Assembly: GCF_024169515.1 (NCBI RefSeq)
Contig: NZ_JAMKCQ010000001.1
Span: 2,852,001-2,916,000, forward strand
Length of the DNA: 64,000 nucleotides
Reading direction: 5' to 3'
Origin: Erwinia aphidicola
Lineage (GTDB): Bacteria > Pseudomonadota > Gammaproteobacteria > Enterobacterales > Enterobacteriaceae
Below, in pieces: positions 27,638 through 38,642 of this stretch. Position 1 is the first letter of the stretch. Each line of letters starts with the position of its first letter. A program made the translations under genes and the position numbers. The notes under the pieces are model-generated. The model had not been told where the DNA came from, searched no databases, and saw nothing but the letters and a program-made list of their open reading frames with translations.

Positions 27638-28561
27638 ATGAAAAAGCTATTCGCCCTGGCACTTCTGCTGGTGGCTGCCTGCTCCCACGCCAAAGAGGGG
27701 ATGCTGGCGGGCAATCTGACCAGCGTCGGCTCGGACACGCTGGGCAACCTGATGGCGCTGTGGGGCGAGAATTTTAACCGCCTCTATCCTGGGGTGAATG
27801 TGCAGATCCAGGCGGCGGGATCGTCAACGGCACCGACCGCGCTGGCAGCGGGCGCCGCCCAGCTGGGGGCGATGAGCCGCCCGATGCAGACGGTGGAGCG
27901 CCAGCTGTTTGAGGACAGCTACGGCTACCCGCCGCTGGCCGTGCCGGTGGCGATGGATGCGCTGGTGGTGGTGGTGAATCAGGACAATCCGCTGATCGGG
28001 CTGAACGCGCAGCAGCTGGATGCCATTTTCTCCATTACCCGCCGCTGCGGCGCGCGGTCGGTGCCGCAAACCTGGGGCGATCTGCAGCTGAATCAGCCGG
28101 GATGGGCGCAGCGCGGGCTGCAGCGCTTTGGCCGCAACTCTGCGTCCGGCACCTGGGGTTTCTTTAAGCAGCAGGCGCTGTGCAACGGTGATTTCCGCAA
28201 TGATGTCGGTGAGTACCCGGGTTCTGCTGCGGTGGTGCAGGCGGTGGCCGCATCCCTGAATGGGATTGGCTACGCCAGCGCCGGCTTTCATATCAGCGGG
28301 GTGAAGATTGTGCCGGTGGCGCGTGAAGGTCACGACTGGATCGCGCCGAGCGCGGAGAATATTCGCAGCGGCCGCTACCCGTATGCCCGCCCGCTCTATA
28401 TCTACGTGAACAAGGCGCCCGGCAAACCGATGGAGCCGTTAACCGCCGCGTTTCTGCGCTTAGCGCTGTCGCCGCAGGGGCAGGCGCTGGTCAGCCAGGC
28501 CGGGTATCTGCCGCTGTCGGATGCACAGATGGCCCAGGCCAGAGCGATGTTGGCACCCTGA
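27638..28561 (+). CDS. PstS-family phosphate-binding protein
   Basis: A 307-residue exported protein. The signal peptide ends in VAAC, a possible lipobox (Cys15), so it may be a lipoprotein. The mature part has the PstS-type phosphate-binding signatures LTSVGSDTLGNL, AAGSSTAP and GAMSRPM, then RNSASGTWGFFKQ. It binds phosphate in the periplasm or signals phosphate status. No PstCAB genes lie nearby, so it may feed the main Pst system or act as an accessory binding protein; its place right after phoR suggests co-regulation. The start is ATG at 27638 because it begins the signal peptide. Confidence 0.87.
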   Translation: MKKLFALALLLVAACSHAKEGMLAGNLTSVGSDTLGNLMALWGENFNRLYPGVNVQIQAAGSSTAPTALAAGAAQLGAMSRPMQTVERQLFEDSYGYPPLAVPVAMDALVVVVNQDNPLIGLNAQQLDAIFSITRRCGARSVPQTWGDLQLNQPGWAQRGLQRFGRNSASGTWGFFKQQALCNGDFRNDVGEYPGSAAVVQAVAASLNGIGYASAGFHISGVKIVPVAREGHDWIAPSAENIRSGRYPYARPLYIYVNKAPGKPMEPLTAAFLRLALSPQGQALVSQAGYLPLSDAQMAQARAMLAP

Positions 28562-28578
28562 TTCCCCGCCTGACAGGT

Positions 28579-28634
28579 GAGGCATGCCTCGCCCCTACAT
28601 ACGCTCTGGCGTAGGGGGCAGGCATGCCTGCCCC
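28579..28634. repeat. GC-rich inverted repeat between pstS-like and MetE-like genes
   Basis: GAGGCATGCCTCGCCCCTAC at 28579-28598 is inverted as GTAGGGGGCAGGCATGCCTG at 28611-28630, with one or two mismatches. Each arm contains its own AGGCATGCCT palindrome. It may terminate phoR-pstS transcription. Related GC-rich palindromes occur at about 46.4 kb and 52.2 kb. Confidence 0.6.
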
Positions 28635-28722
28635 GTTGTCATTTCCGCATAATGAATTTATTTCATGCGTGATGAAATTTCCTCGTTTGCCGTGGCAGGC
28701 CTCTCATGACACTCTTAGTGAC

Positions 28723-28746
28723 AGACATATAGACGTCCAGAAGTCT
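28723..28746 (+). promoter_or_regulatory. Tandem MetJ boxes
   Basis: Three contiguous 8-mers read AGACATAT, AGACGTCC and AGAAGTCT (28723-28746), against the MetJ consensus AGACGTCT in tandem. They lie 70 bp before the MetE-like gene. Repression by MetJ with S-adenosylmethionine is predicted. Confidence 0.75.
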
Positions 28747-28816
28747 ATAAATAACTTCACGTAATTGTTACGTCACTAAATTACGCGCCCGCCGTGGCGC
28801 AGCCAGGAGCAAACTC

Positions 28817-29917
28817 ATGACTCATCCTATTCATTACCGTGCTGAAGTCGTTGGCAGCTTTTTACGTCCGGCCGCCATCAAGCAGGCGCGCAAGCAGTTT
28901 GAAGCGGGTGAAATTGACGCCGCAGCGCTGCGCAGCGTAGAAGATGAGGCGATCCGCCAGGTGGTGGCGCAGCAGCGTGCCAGCGGTTTGCAGGTGGTGA
29001 CGGACGGCGAATTCCGCCGCGCCTGGTGGCACTTCGACTTCTTCGATGGTCTGGACGGCGTTGAGCGCTATGAAGCCGAGCAGGGTATTCAGTTTAACGG
29101 CGTGCAGACCAAGGCGCGCGGCGTAAAAGTGACCGGCAAGCTGGGCTTCAGCAACCACCCGATGCTGGAGGATTTCCGCTTCCTCAAGAGCATCAGCGGC
29201 GATGCTGTGGCGAAAATGACCATCCCAAGCCCGAGCGTGCTGCACTTCCGCGGCGGGCGCAAAATGATAGATGCGCAGGTTTATCCGACGCTGGATGCCT
29301 ATTTCGACGACCTGGCGCAAACGTACCGCGATGCGATCAAAGCCTTCTACGATGCCGGTTGCCGCTATCTGCAGCTTGACGACACCGTGTGGGCTTACCT
29401 GTGCTCGGACGATCAAAAGCAGCAGATCCGCGAACGTGGAGATGACCCGGAAGCGCTGGCGCGCACCTATGCTCGCGTGCTGAATCAGGCTATCGCAGGT
29501 AAGCCGGATGACCTGACTATCGGTCTGCACGTCTGCCGCGGTAATTTCCGCTCGACCTGGATCTCTGAAGGCGGCTACGAGCCGGTGGCGGAAATCCTGT
29601 TTGGCGGCGTCAATATCGATGCGTTTTTCCTTGAATATGATAATGAGCGCTCGGGGGGCTTTGAGCCGCTGCGCTTTATCAAAAAGGGAGAGCAGCAGGT
29701 AGTGCTGGGCCTGATCACCACTAAGACCGGCGAGCTGGAAGCGGCGGAAACCGTGGAGCAGCGGATCAAAGAGGCCGCACAGTTCGTCAGCCTTGACCAG
29801 ATTTGCCTGAGCCCGCAGTGCGGTTTTGCCTCGACCGAAGAGGGCAACAGCCTGACGGAAGCGCAGCAGTGGGCCAAGCTGCGCCTGGTGGTGGATATCG
29901 CTAATCGCGTCTGGTAA
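28817..29917 (+). CDS. MetE C-terminal-domain-like methionine synthase
   Basis: The 366-residue protein corresponds to the catalytic half of cobalamin-independent methionine synthase (MetE-C/YxjG-type), without the N-terminal half. Zinc ligands are visible as His238 and Cys240 in GLHVCRGN, a likely Glu273 in FFLEYDN, and Cys335 in SPQCGFAS; LQLDDTVWAYL lines the active site. It probably transfers a methyl group to homocysteine, but the donor may differ from that of full-length MetE. The tandem MetJ boxes upstream independently tie it to methionine metabolism. AGGAG precedes the ATG. Confidence 0.9.
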   Translation: MTHPIHYRAEVVGSFLRPAAIKQARKQFEAGEIDAAALRSVEDEAIRQVVAQQRASGLQVVTDGEFRRAWWHFDFFDGLDGVERYEAEQGIQFNGVQTKARGVKVTGKLGFSNHPMLEDFRFLKSISGDAVAKMTIPSPSVLHFRGGRKMIDAQVYPTLDAYFDDLAQTYRDAIKAFYDAGCRYLQLDDTVWAYLCSDDQKQQIRERGDDPEALARTYARVLNQAIAGKPDDLTIGLHVCRGNFRSTWISEGGYEPVAEILFGGVNIDAFFLEYDNERSGGFEPLRFIKKGEQQVVLGLITTKTGELEAAETVEQRIKEAAQFVSLDQICLSPQCGFASTEEGNSLTEAQQWAKLRLVVDIANRVW

Positions 29918-29940
29918 CGCCTGCATCAAAATGTGTACAG

Positions 29941-29962
29941 GGCGCGTATTTGCGCGCCTTTT
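29941..29962 (+). terminator. Terminator of the MetE-like gene
   Basis: GGCGCG at 29941-29946 pairs with CGCGCC at 29953-29958, followed by TTTT. It begins 24 bp after the stop. Confidence 0.75.
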
Positions 29963-30321
29963 GTGCATATGAGGCGATGTTAATGCAGAAAATAAGCGCG
30001 ATGGGAGTAAAAAACATACAAATCATGTAACGCCTTTTTTGCAGAAGATAAAGATATGCACTGCTTATGCAGTTTTTTGCGCTATATCATCCTGCTTTTC
30101 CGATCCCGTATTGCCTTTCTCCCCTATAAACGTTCTACTTAGCCCCGTTTTTTCGCAATCCCCTGCATACAGAGAATAACCTGCTCAGAATCGCTGCCTG
30201 TTCGAACAATAAACGGTGTAATTCACTGCATTGTTATGATCTGACGACGTTTTTAGAGCAAGCGGGGCAGATGTATTACAGCATCACGACTTTTAACATC
30301 ACCACAGGCAACACGATTCTT
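29963..30321. other. brnQ upstream region
   Basis: AT-leaning intergenic sequence that should contain the brnQ promoter. No gene, RNA or clear operator is recognised. Confidence 0.4.
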
Positions 30322-31644
30322 ATGACGCATCGTTTAACTTCTAAAGACATTCTGGCGCTGGGCTTTATGACTTTTGCCCTGTTTGTCGGCGCCGGAAACA
30401 TTATTTTCCCGCCAATGGTCGGGATTCAGTCCGGCGAACACGTCTGGATTGCCGCCCTTGGCTTCCTGATTACCGCGGTAGGCCTGCCGGTGATCACCGT
30501 GATTGCGCTGGCGCGCGTCGGGGGCGGTATTGATGCTCTCAGCTCACCAATCGGTAAAGCTGCGGGCCTGGTGCTGGCTACCGTCTGCTACCTCGCCGTT
30601 GGCCCGCTGTTCGCCACGCCGCGTACTGCCACCGTGTCGTTTGAAGTGGGTATTGCCCCGCTGACCGGCGACGGCCCGCTGCCGCTGTTTATTTACAGCC
30701 TGATTTACTTCGTGCTGGTGATTGGCATTTCACTCTACCCGGGCAAACTGCTGGATACCGTTGGCCACGTGCTGGCGCCGCTGAAAATTGTCGCGCTGGC
30801 TATCCTTGGCGTTGCGGCGCTGCTGTGGCCTGCGGGCGGTCTTGCACCGGCAACCGCTGACTACCAGCGTGCGGCGTTCTCCAGCGGTTTCGTCAATGGT
30901 TACCTGACCATGGATACCCTGGGCGCGCTGGTGTTTGGCATCGTGATTGTTAATGCCGCCCGTTCGCGCGGTATCAGCGAGGCGAAACTGCTGACCCGCT
31001 ACACGGTGATTGCCGGTCTGATTGCCGGCGTGGGCCTGACGCTGGTCTATCTGGCGCTGTTTAAACTTGGCTCAGACAGCGCGGCTATCGTCGATCAGAG
31101 CGCCAATGGTGCCGCTATTCTGCATGCCTACGTGCAGCACACCTTCGGTGATATGGGCAGTTTCTTCCTTGCGGCGCTTATCTTTGTCGCCTGCATGGTC
31201 ACCGCCGTGGGTCTGACCTGTGCCTGTGCTGAGTTCTTTGAGCATCATTTGCCACTCACCTATCGCCAACTGGTGTTTATTCTTGGCTTGTTCTCGATGG
31301 TGGTATCCAACCTCGGCCTCAGCCAGCTAATCCAATTCTCAATTCCAGTGTTAACTGCGATTTATCCGCCGTGCATTGTGCTGGTACTCTTGAGCTTTAC
31401 GCTGCGCTGGTGGAATAAGAGTACGAGAATTATTGCGCCAACCATGCTGGTCAGCCTGCTGTTCGGTATCGTTGATGCAATTAAAACCACCCACTTTAAA
31501 GACGTGCTTCCTGCCTTTACCCAAAATCTGCCGCTGGCCGATCAGGGTCTGGCATGGTTGCCGCCTTCACTGGTGATGCTGGTATTGGTAGCCGTGTACG
31601 ATCGTATTTCTGGCCGCCAGTCAGTTACTGCGCATCAGCAATAG
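30322..31644 (+). CDS. brnQ: Branched-chain amino acid carrier BrnQ
   Basis: The 440-residue protein with about 12 transmembrane helices closely matches E. coli BrnQ throughout ([59 protein letters not shown]). It imports leucine, valine and isoleucine with sodium or protons across the inner membrane. The start at 30322 (MTHRLTSKD) follows the family; an upstream in-frame ATG would add 17 unrelated residues. proY follows after 55 bp, as in E. coli. Confidence 0.96.
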   Translation: MTHRLTSKDILALGFMTFALFVGAGNIIFPPMVGIQSGEHVWIAALGFLITAVGLPVITVIALARVGGGIDALSSPIGKAAGLVLATVCYLAVGPLFATPRTATVSFEVGIAPLTGDGPLPLFIYSLIYFVLVIGISLYPGKLLDTVGHVLAPLKIVALAILGVAALLWPAGGLAPATADYQRAAFSSGFVNGYLTMDTLGALVFGIVIVNAARSRGISEAKLLTRYTVIAGLIAGVGLTLVYLALFKLGSDSAAIVDQSANGAAILHAYVQHTFGDMGSFFLAALIFVACMVTAVGLTCACAEFFEHHLPLTYRQLVFILGLFSMVVSNLGLSQLIQFSIPVLTAIYPPCIVLVLLSFTLRWWNKSTRIIAPTMLVSLLFGIVDAIKTTHFKDVLPAFTQNLPLADQGLAWLPPSLVMLVLVAVYDRISGRQSVTAHQQ

Positions 31645-31699
31645 CGTTGTAAACTTTCCCCTTTTCCCCTTTGGAAAAGGGGAATCGACAGGTGGAAAT

Positions 31700-33052
31700 A
31701 TGACAAGTACAACACTCAAAAAGGGACTGAGTACCCGCCATATTCGTTTTATGGCTCTGGGTTCGGCTATCGGCACCGGGCTGTTTTATGGCTCGGCAGA
31801 TGCCATCAAAATGGCCGGTCCCGCCGTTCTTCTTGCTTATGTTATTGGCGGTATCGCCGCGTATATTATTATGCGTGCCCTCGGCGAAATGTCGGTCAAT
31901 AACCCTCAAGCCAGCTCTTTCTCTCGCTATGCACAAGACTATCTCGGTCCACTCGCCGGCTATATTACAGGCTGGACCTACTGCTTTGAAATCCTAATTG
32001 TAGCCATTGCTGATGTGACCGCATTTGGTATCTATATGGGCGTCTGGTTCCCGGATGTGCCGCACTGGATCTGGGTGCTGAGCGTGGTGCTGATTATTGG
32101 TGCTATCAATCTGGCGACGGTAAAGGTGTTTGGTGAGGTGGAGTTCTGGCTGTCGCTGTTTAAAGTGGCCACGATAATTGTGATGATCCTCGCGGGTCTT
32201 GGCATTATCTTCTGGGGCATCGGTAACGGCGGCCAGGCAACGGGTATCAGCAATCTGTGGACCAACGGCGGCTTTGTGCCCAATGGCTGGATTGGCGTGG
32301 TGCTGTCGCTGCAGGTGGTGATGTTTGCCTTCGGCGGTATTGAGATTATTGGCATTACCGCTGGCGAAGCGAAAAATCCCCAGGTGTCGATTCCGCAGGC
32401 GATCAACACCGTTCCGCTGCGCATCCTGGTGTTCTACATCGGCACGCTGTTTGTCATTATGTCGATCTATCCGTGGAACCAGGTAGGGACCAACGGCAGT
32501 CCGTTTGTGCTGACTTTCCAGCATATGGGGATTGCGGCTGCGGCAGCGATCCTCAACTTTGTGGTGATTACCGCCTCCCTGTCGGCGATTAATAGCGATG
32601 TGTTTGGCGTTGGGCGCATGCTGCATGGTATGGCGCAGCAGGGGCATGCACCGAAGATATTTTCCACCGTTTCTAACCGGGGCATTCCGTGGGTCACGGT
32701 GCTGGCAATGATGGCGGCAATGTTAATTGCGGTTTATCTCAACTATCTGATGCCGGAAAAAGTGTTCCTGGTCATCGCCTCGCTGGCTACCTTTGCCACC
32801 GTCTGGGTGTGGATTATGATCCTGTTTTCGCAGATAGGTTTCCGCCGCACGCTGACGCCGGAACAGCGCCAGCAGCTGAAGTTTACGCTGCCCGGGGGGC
32901 CGTTCACGGCGGTGGTGGGAATTATCTTCCTGGCCTTTGTGATCTGCCTGATTGGCTACTTCCCGGATACTCGCGTGTCGCTGTATGTCGGCATCGCGTG
33001 GATAGCGCTGCTGGTGATTAGCTGGCAGTGGGTGAAGCGCCGGATTCATTGA
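31700..33052 (+). CDS. proY: Amino acid permease ProY
   Basis: A 450-residue AAT-family permease with about 12 transmembrane helices. The N-terminus [20 protein letters not shown] then [15 protein letters not shown] is nearly that of E. coli ProY, a cryptic proline transporter that also affects histidine use. AGGTGG precedes the ATG. It forms the conserved brnQ-proY pair and ends in a hairpin terminator. Confidence 0.95.
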   Translation: MTSTTLKKGLSTRHIRFMALGSAIGTGLFYGSADAIKMAGPAVLLAYVIGGIAAYIIMRALGEMSVNNPQASSFSRYAQDYLGPLAGYITGWTYCFEILIVAIADVTAFGIYMGVWFPDVPHWIWVLSVVLIIGAINLATVKVFGEVEFWLSLFKVATIIVMILAGLGIIFWGIGNGGQATGISNLWTNGGFVPNGWIGVVLSLQVVMFAFGGIEIIGITAGEAKNPQVSIPQAINTVPLRILVFYIGTLFVIMSIYPWNQVGTNGSPFVLTFQHMGIAAAAAILNFVVITASLSAINSDVFGVGRMLHGMAQQGHAPKIFSTVSNRGIPWVTVLAMMAAMLIAVYLNYLMPEKVFLVIASLATFATVWVWIMILFSQIGFRRTLTPEQRQQLKFTLPGGPFTAVVGIIFLAFVICLIGYFPDTRVSLYVGIAWIALLVISWQWVKRRIH

Positions 33053-33060
33053 TACTCTGC

Positions 33061-33089
33061 GGGCCGATCGCTGTTTGCGTCGGCCCTTT
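33061..33089 (+). terminator. Terminator of proY
   Basis: GGGCCGA at 33061-33067 pairs with TCGGCCC at 33080-33086, followed by TTTC. It begins eight bases after the proY stop and is also close to the end of the convergent phosphatase gene. Confidence 0.75.
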
Positions 33090-33093
33090 CTGT

Positions 33094-34368
33094 TTATTGC
33101 GGGTAATTTACCGGGATCGCCAGCGCAGGGTCGATATGCTGCCTGATACGCTGCAGCGTGGCCTGATACGGGCAGAGCGTACCCACTGGCGTCATCTTAC
33201 AGCCGTTAAAGGTCAGTTCGGTCAGCAAAGGTGGCTGCTGAGCGCTGAGCGGCGTCAGGTTGCGGATCTGATCGAGGCTCTGGGCCTGGAACAGAACACG
33301 CAGGTAGCGCTTACCGCTGCTATTATCCTGCCAGCGCTGGAAAATCAGGCTGCCCGCCGGTGGCACGCTGCCGCGCGGGTAATCGCCCTGGGTCCAGCTG
33401 AAGTCGAGCAGGGTGCGCAGGTAGGCGATATTGACGTCGTGCGCCACAAACAGCAGCCAGCGGGTGTCAGGTGGCGCATTCTCCTGCAGCGTGACGCCGC
33501 TCTGCAACGCTTTGGCTATCTGGTCCATTAACAGTGAGCCGCCGCGCTGTGCAACATAGGGCTGATCGTTAGTGGCATCATATTTTGGCGTCTGCATCGC
33601 CATCAGTTTGCCGATCTGCGCCGCACTGGCGGCATGCCCAAAGGCCACTTCACTCAGCGGTTTATTCTCACTCCACTCCAGCCGCAGCGTTTCTGCCATC
33701 GCAGCCAGCGTATCCAGCCCGCTAATCATAATGCGGCCATCGCGGGCAAATTTAATCTCCCAGGCTTGATCAAACACCGGGCAAGGCGAACCGGCCTGAC
33801 ATACGGCATTTTTCAGCAGGTCTATTTCGGGTTTAAACCGCTGCTGCGCCGCAGCCAGGCTGCCGCCCAGCGCATTGAGCGCACCCTTGCGCTGCGTCTC
33901 TTCATCCAGCGTGGCATAGCCCGGGCTGTCATTCTGGAACAGCGGGTCGTTATGTTGTGCCGAGTGATGCACGCGGATACCGCAGCCGGGGAAGGCGGCG
34001 TCAGTCAGCGCCTCCGCCGTGGCCAGAGTGCGCTTGAGCGGGCTGGACCAGACGTAGACCTCTTTTGCGCTCGGGCAGCCAGCGCCCAGTAAGCCATGCT
34101 GGCGATAGCTCTCGGCCTGATACTTGCCTTTCAGCCAGGCAGCAGTGTAACCGTGCCCGGTCAGCTGGCCGTCAGCAGTCAGCCAGCTTGCCCACGCCCG
34201 ACCGCTGGCCGCTTCCATCTCTTTACGGTTGCCGGCGGTCGGTGGGCGCACGCCGTGGCGGCTGACCTCCACCACCTTTTCCAGCACGTAGTGAGGTTCT
34301 GCCCCGGCGTTCAGGCTGGCGGTAAGGCAGCAGGCGGCGAGTGAGAGAGTGCGGAGGGATTTTTTCAT
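33094..34368 (-). CDS. Periplasmic histidine-type acid phosphatase (Agp/AppA-like)
   Basis: This 424-residue protein has a signal peptide ending near AGA-EPH, the catalytic RHGVRPPT motif (Arg37, His38) of the histidine acid phosphatases, and a C-terminal HDVN (310-313) supplying the proton donor Asp311. Relatives include glucose-1-phosphatase Agp and phytase AppA. From memory those enzymes carry HDSN and HDTN; the Val here is unusual, so the substrate cannot be assigned. Several Cys pairs (for example 190/196) suggest disulfides in the periplasm. In E. coli no such gene lies next to proY. Confidence 0.88.
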   Translation of the reverse strand: MKKSLRTLSLAACCLTASLNAGAEPHYVLEKVVEVSRHGVRPPTAGNRKEMEAASGRAWASWLTADGQLTGHGYTAAWLKGKYQAESYRQHGLLGAGCPSAKEVYVWSSPLKRTLATAEALTDAAFPGCGIRVHHSAQHNDPLFQNDSPGYATLDEETQRKGALNALGGSLAAAQQRFKPEIDLLKNAVCQAGSPCPVFDQAWEIKFARDGRIMISGLDTLAAMAETLRLEWSENKPLSEVAFGHAASAAQIGKLMAMQTPKYDATNDQPYVAQRGGSLLMDQIAKALQSGVTLQENAPPDTRWLLFVAHDVNIAYLRTLLDFSWTQGDYPRGSVPPAGSLIFQRWQDNSSGKRYLRVLFQAQSLDQIRNLTPLSAQQPPLLTELTFNGCKMTPVGTLCPYQATLQRIRQHIDPALAIPVNYPQ

Positions 34369-34474
34369 CAGGTCATCCTTGCAGGGAACGCGCTATTCGA
34401 CAGATATGATGGCAAATTTTCAGCATCAAAAGGGACATAAGAGGTGGGGAGAGAGTAAAGCACGGGCGAAAAAA

Positions 34475-34493
34475 AAGCCCGCCGAAGCGAGCT
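34475..34493 (-). terminator. Terminator of the peroxiredoxin gene
   Basis: On the minus strand AGCTCGC (34493-34487) pairs with GCGGGCT (34482-34476) around a TTCG tetraloop, followed by a run of T (34475-34469). It begins about 20 bp beyond the peroxiredoxin stop. A classic intrinsic terminator. Confidence 0.85.
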
Positions 34494-34513
34494 TTTTTTG
34501 AAAACGGCAGCAA

Positions 34514-35116
34514 TTACAGCTTAGTTGCGTTCTCGGACAGGTACTTAGCCACACCTTCTGGAGATGCGCCCATACCTTCTTTTCCTTTTTCCCACTGAGC
34601 CGGGCACACTTCGCCGTGCTCTTCGTGGAACTGCAGCGCGTCAACCATGCGCAGCATTTCATCAACGTTACGGCCCAGTGGCAGATCGTTAACAACCTGG
34701 TGGCGAACCACACCGGCTTTGTCGATCAGGAAAGAACCACGCAGAGCAACGCCCGCATCCGGGTGCTCGATGCCGTAAGCTTTCTGGATTTCACGTTTGA
34801 TGTCAGCAACCATCGCGTACTGAACTTCGCCGATGCCGCCTTTATCAACTGGCGTTTTGCGCCATGCGTTGTGCACGAACTCTGAGTCGAAGGAAACGCC
34901 GACTACTTCCACGCCGCGCTTCTGGAATTCTGCATAACGCTTGTCGAAAGCGATCAGCTCAGAAGGGCAGACGAAGGTGAAGTCCATTGGCCAAAAGAAC
35001 ACAACGGTGGCTTTACCAGCGGTGTGTTTTTTAAAGTTGAAGTTTTCTACGATCTCACCGTTGCCCAGCACAGCTGCGGCGGTAAAATCAGGGGCTGGAC
35101 GAGTTACCAGGACCAT
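34514..35116 (-). CDS. Typical 2-Cys peroxiredoxin (AhpC/TSA family)
   Basis: A 200-residue cytoplasmic peroxidase with peroxidatic Cys50 in DFTFVCPSE and resolving Cys171 in GEVCPAQW, both needed for the typical two-cysteine mechanism. It reduces hydrogen peroxide and alkyl hydroperoxides using thioredoxin or AhpF-like donors. The start at 35116 has AGGAG upstream and fits the family; a longer frame upstream has no support. A homologue called TsaA is found in Salmonella. No reductase gene lies beside it. Confidence 0.93.
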   Translation of the reverse strand: MVLVTRPAPDFTAAAVLGNGEIVENFNFKKHTAGKATVVFFWPMDFTFVCPSELIAFDKRYAEFQKRGVEVVGVSFDSEFVHNAWRKTPVDKGGIGEVQYAMVADIKREIQKAYGIEHPDAGVALRGSFLIDKAGVVRHQVVNDLPLGRNVDEMLRMVDALQFHEEHGEVCPAQWEKGKEGMGASPEGVAKYLSENATKL

Positions 35117-35312
35117 GTTCACTCCTGTAGAAGTAAGTTGAAATAAGGGGACAAGACGCAGGCAGTATATGATCTGCGTCACAGTGCTAACCAGCGCTAA
35201 ACGCCGATTATTGAGATAGGTTGTACCTATCAAAAATCTTTGAATAATAAAGCAGTTTCATACAATAACCTTTTTTACAAAAAGGGCAAGGTGTAAAACT
35301 GCGCTCGCCTGT

Positions 35313-35894
35313 TTACAGCGCTTTCTGCACTGCCTGCGCCATCATGCGCGGATAGAACTGCCAGAAAAACTCTTCAAGCTGTTGATAGTTATCGATGAAA
35401 TCCTGGTAGCTCTCTGCCAGTGCTGCCAAACGTGGGCGACGGCTGGCCATGCCGCGCAGCACATTTTGCAGATAAGCGGCCTCCGCGTAGCGCTCCATCC
35501 AGCGCTGCTGCCATAAATAGCGGTTAAGATTCTGGAACGACTCAGGCGTGCTGGCTAATTTCGGGGCGATCACATTTCTGGCATCACGCAAAAAATCTGG
35601 CAGGGAAATTTCCGGCACCAGTTTATCCCAGTGTAATGACAGAAAATGGTCCCAGATGACATCCAGGGTAATCGGCGCGACGCGGCGGGTTTCCGTGCGG
35701 AAAAACTGGCGCGCCGCACGTACCTCCGGCAGAGAGTCGGTCATCACATCGACGCGGCGATGCATCGCGATGCCGTCAGCGATCGGTGCTGGCCACTGCG
35801 GATAGGGGTTGCCGCGAACGCAATCGGCCATCAGATTGCCCAGCAGCGAGCTGTCGGCCAGGTGGGCGAGGTGAAGGTGTGCAAGATAGTTCAT
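35313..35894 (-). CDS. acpH: Acyl carrier protein phosphodiesterase AcpH
   Basis: The 193-residue protein begins [20 protein letters not shown] and has the HD-like motifs HRRVDVMTD and [10 protein letters not shown] of AcpH (YajB). It removes the 4'-phosphopantetheine arm from acyl carrier protein. It is divergent from queA with about 100 bp between, as in E. coli. Confidence 0.94.
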   Translation of the reverse strand: MNYLAHLHLAHLADSSLLGNLMADCVRGNPYPQWPAPIADGIAMHRRVDVMTDSLPEVRAARQFFRTETRRVAPITLDVIWDHFLSLHWDKLVPEISLPDFLRDARNVIAPKLASTPESFQNLNRYLWQQRWMERYAEAAYLQNVLRGMASRRPRLAALAESYQDFIDNYQQLEEFFWQFYPRMMAQAVQKAL

Positions 35895-35997
35895 GCGATG
35901 ATTCTATCCCACTTTTTGCAGAGTTTACGCAGATTGTTTAGCTATGGTCAGTTTTCAGCTAGAATGTGCGCCCTGATTTCCCAGACTGTGAATGATC

Positions 35998-37068
35998 ATG
36001 CGCGTTGCCGATTTTACCTTTGAGTTACCTGAATCTTTGATTGCCCACTACCCGCAGGCTCAGCGCAGCGGATGCCGCCTGCTGAGCCTTAACGGCCCGG
36101 ACGGTGCGCTGTCGCACGGGGTTTTCACCGATTTATTGCACAAACTCAATCCAGGCGACCTGCTGGTATTTAATAATACGCGGGTGATCCCGGCGCGTAT
36201 TTTTGGCCGCAAGGCCAGCGGCGGCAAGATTGAAGTGCTGATCGAACGCATGCTCGATGACACCCGCGTGCTGGCCCACGTGCGCTCCTCGAAAGCGCCG
36301 AAGCCGGGCACAGCGCTGCTGCTGGGCGACGATGAGAGCGTGCAGGCGACGATGGTGGCACGTCACGATGCGCTGTTTGAAATAGAATTTAACGATGCTC
36401 GCCCGGTGCTGGATATCCTTAACGCCATCGGCCATATGCCGCTGCCGCCGTATATTGATCGGCCGGATGAAGATGCCGACCGCGAACTGTACCAGACGGT
36501 TTACAGCCAGAAGCCGGGGGCGGTCGCTGCCCCAACCGCCGGCCTGCACTTTGATGAGCCGCTCTTGGAAGCGCTGCGTGAGAAGGGGATCGAGACGGCT
36601 TTCGTCACCCTGCACGTCGGGGCGGGGACCTTCCAGCCGGTGCGCGTCGACAGCATAAAAGATCACATCATGCATGCCGAGTATGCCGAAGTGCCGCAGG
36701 AGGTGGTTGATGCGGTGCTGGCCTGCAAGGCGCGCGGCAACAAGGTGATCGCGGTTGGCACCACCTCAGTACGCTCGCTGGAGAGCGCGGCGCAGGCGGC
36801 AGAAGACGCGCTGATTGCCCCGTTCTTCGGCGATACCAAAATCTTTATCTACCCGGGCTATCACTATCAGGTGATTGATGCGCTGGTGACCAATTTCCAC
36901 CTGCCAGAATCAACGCTGATTATGCTGGTATCGGCGTTTGCCGGCTATCGCCACACCATGCATGCTTATCAGCAGGCGGTGGCAGAGCAGTACCGTTTCT
37001 TCAGCTATGGCGATGCCATGTTTATCACCCGAAATCCTGAGGCTTACGCCGAGATCCCGGGCCAGTAA
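35998..37068 (+). CDS. queA: S-adenosylmethionine:tRNA ribosyltransferase-isomerase QueA
   Basis: The 356-residue enzyme follows E. coli QueA closely ([60 protein letters not shown]). It transfers the ribosyl part of S-adenosylmethionine to preQ1-tRNA to make epoxyqueuosine. The start at 35998 (MRVADF) matches the family; an ATG two codons upstream is also possible. A hairpin lies between queA and tgt. Confidence 0.96.
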   Translation: MRVADFTFELPESLIAHYPQAQRSGCRLLSLNGPDGALSHGVFTDLLHKLNPGDLLVFNNTRVIPARIFGRKASGGKIEVLIERMLDDTRVLAHVRSSKAPKPGTALLLGDDESVQATMVARHDALFEIEFNDARPVLDILNAIGHMPLPPYIDRPDEDADRELYQTVYSQKPGAVAAPTAGLHFDEPLLEALREKGIETAFVTLHVGAGTFQPVRVDSIKDHIMHAEYAEVPQEVVDAVLACKARGNKVIAVGTTSVRSLESAAQAAEDALIAPFFGDTKIFIYPGYHYQVIDALVTNFHLPESTLIMLVSAFAGYRHTMHAYQQAVAEQYRFFSYGDAMFITRNPEAYAEIPGQ

Positions 37069-37075
37069 TCTCCCC

Positions 37076-37097
37076 GGACGGGACACTCCCGTCCTTT
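37076..37097 (+). terminator. Hairpin between queA and tgt
   Basis: GGACGGGA at 37076-37083 pairs with TCCCGTCC at 37087-37094 around a three-base loop, followed by TTT. It may partly terminate queA transcription before the tgt-yajC-secDF genes. Confidence 0.65.
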
Positions 37098-37101
37098 ATA
37101 A

Positions 37102-38268
<1,167 letters not shown>

Positions 38269-38285
38269 ACAATGAGGGAAATTTA

Positions 38286-38615
38286 ATGAGCTTTTTCACT
38301 TCTGATGCCGTGGCAGCCGCAGCTCCATCTCAGGGAAGTCCTTATTCTCTGGTGATCATGCTGGTGGTATTTGGCCTGATTTTCTACTTCATGATCCTGC
38401 GCCCACAGCAGAAACGTGCGAAAGAGCACAAGAAACTGATGGACTCTATCTCTAAGGGCGATGAAGTGCTGACGACCGGTGGCCTGGTCGGTCGCGTGAC
38501 CAAAGTAGCTGAAACTGGCTATGTTGCTATCGCACTGAACGAGTCCACTGAAGTTGTAGTCAAACGTGACTTCGTAGCTGCCGTTCTGCCGAAAGGTACC
38601 ATGAAGGCGCTGTAA
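38286..38615 (+). CDS. yajC: Sec translocon accessory protein YajC
   Basis: The 109-residue protein has one transmembrane helix (about 19-38, SLVIMLVVFGLIFYFMILRP) followed by a basic cytoplasmic domain (QQKRAKEHKKLMDSISKGDE). YajC associates with SecDF and the translocon. It lies 17 bp after tgt and 27 bp before secD. Confidence 0.96.
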   Translation: MSFFTSDAVAAAAPSQGSPYSLVIMLVVFGLIFYFMILRPQQKRAKEHKKLMDSISKGDEVLTTGGLVGRVTKVAETGYVAIALNESTEVVVKRDFVAAVLPKGTMKAL

Positions 38616-38642
38616 TCTTTTGATTTCCCTAAGGGAACTGCC

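Noticed and set aside
28862..29968. 368-residue minus-strand frame over the MetE-like gene
   Set aside because: Antisense shadow of a gene with zinc ligands and a MetJ-controlled promoter.
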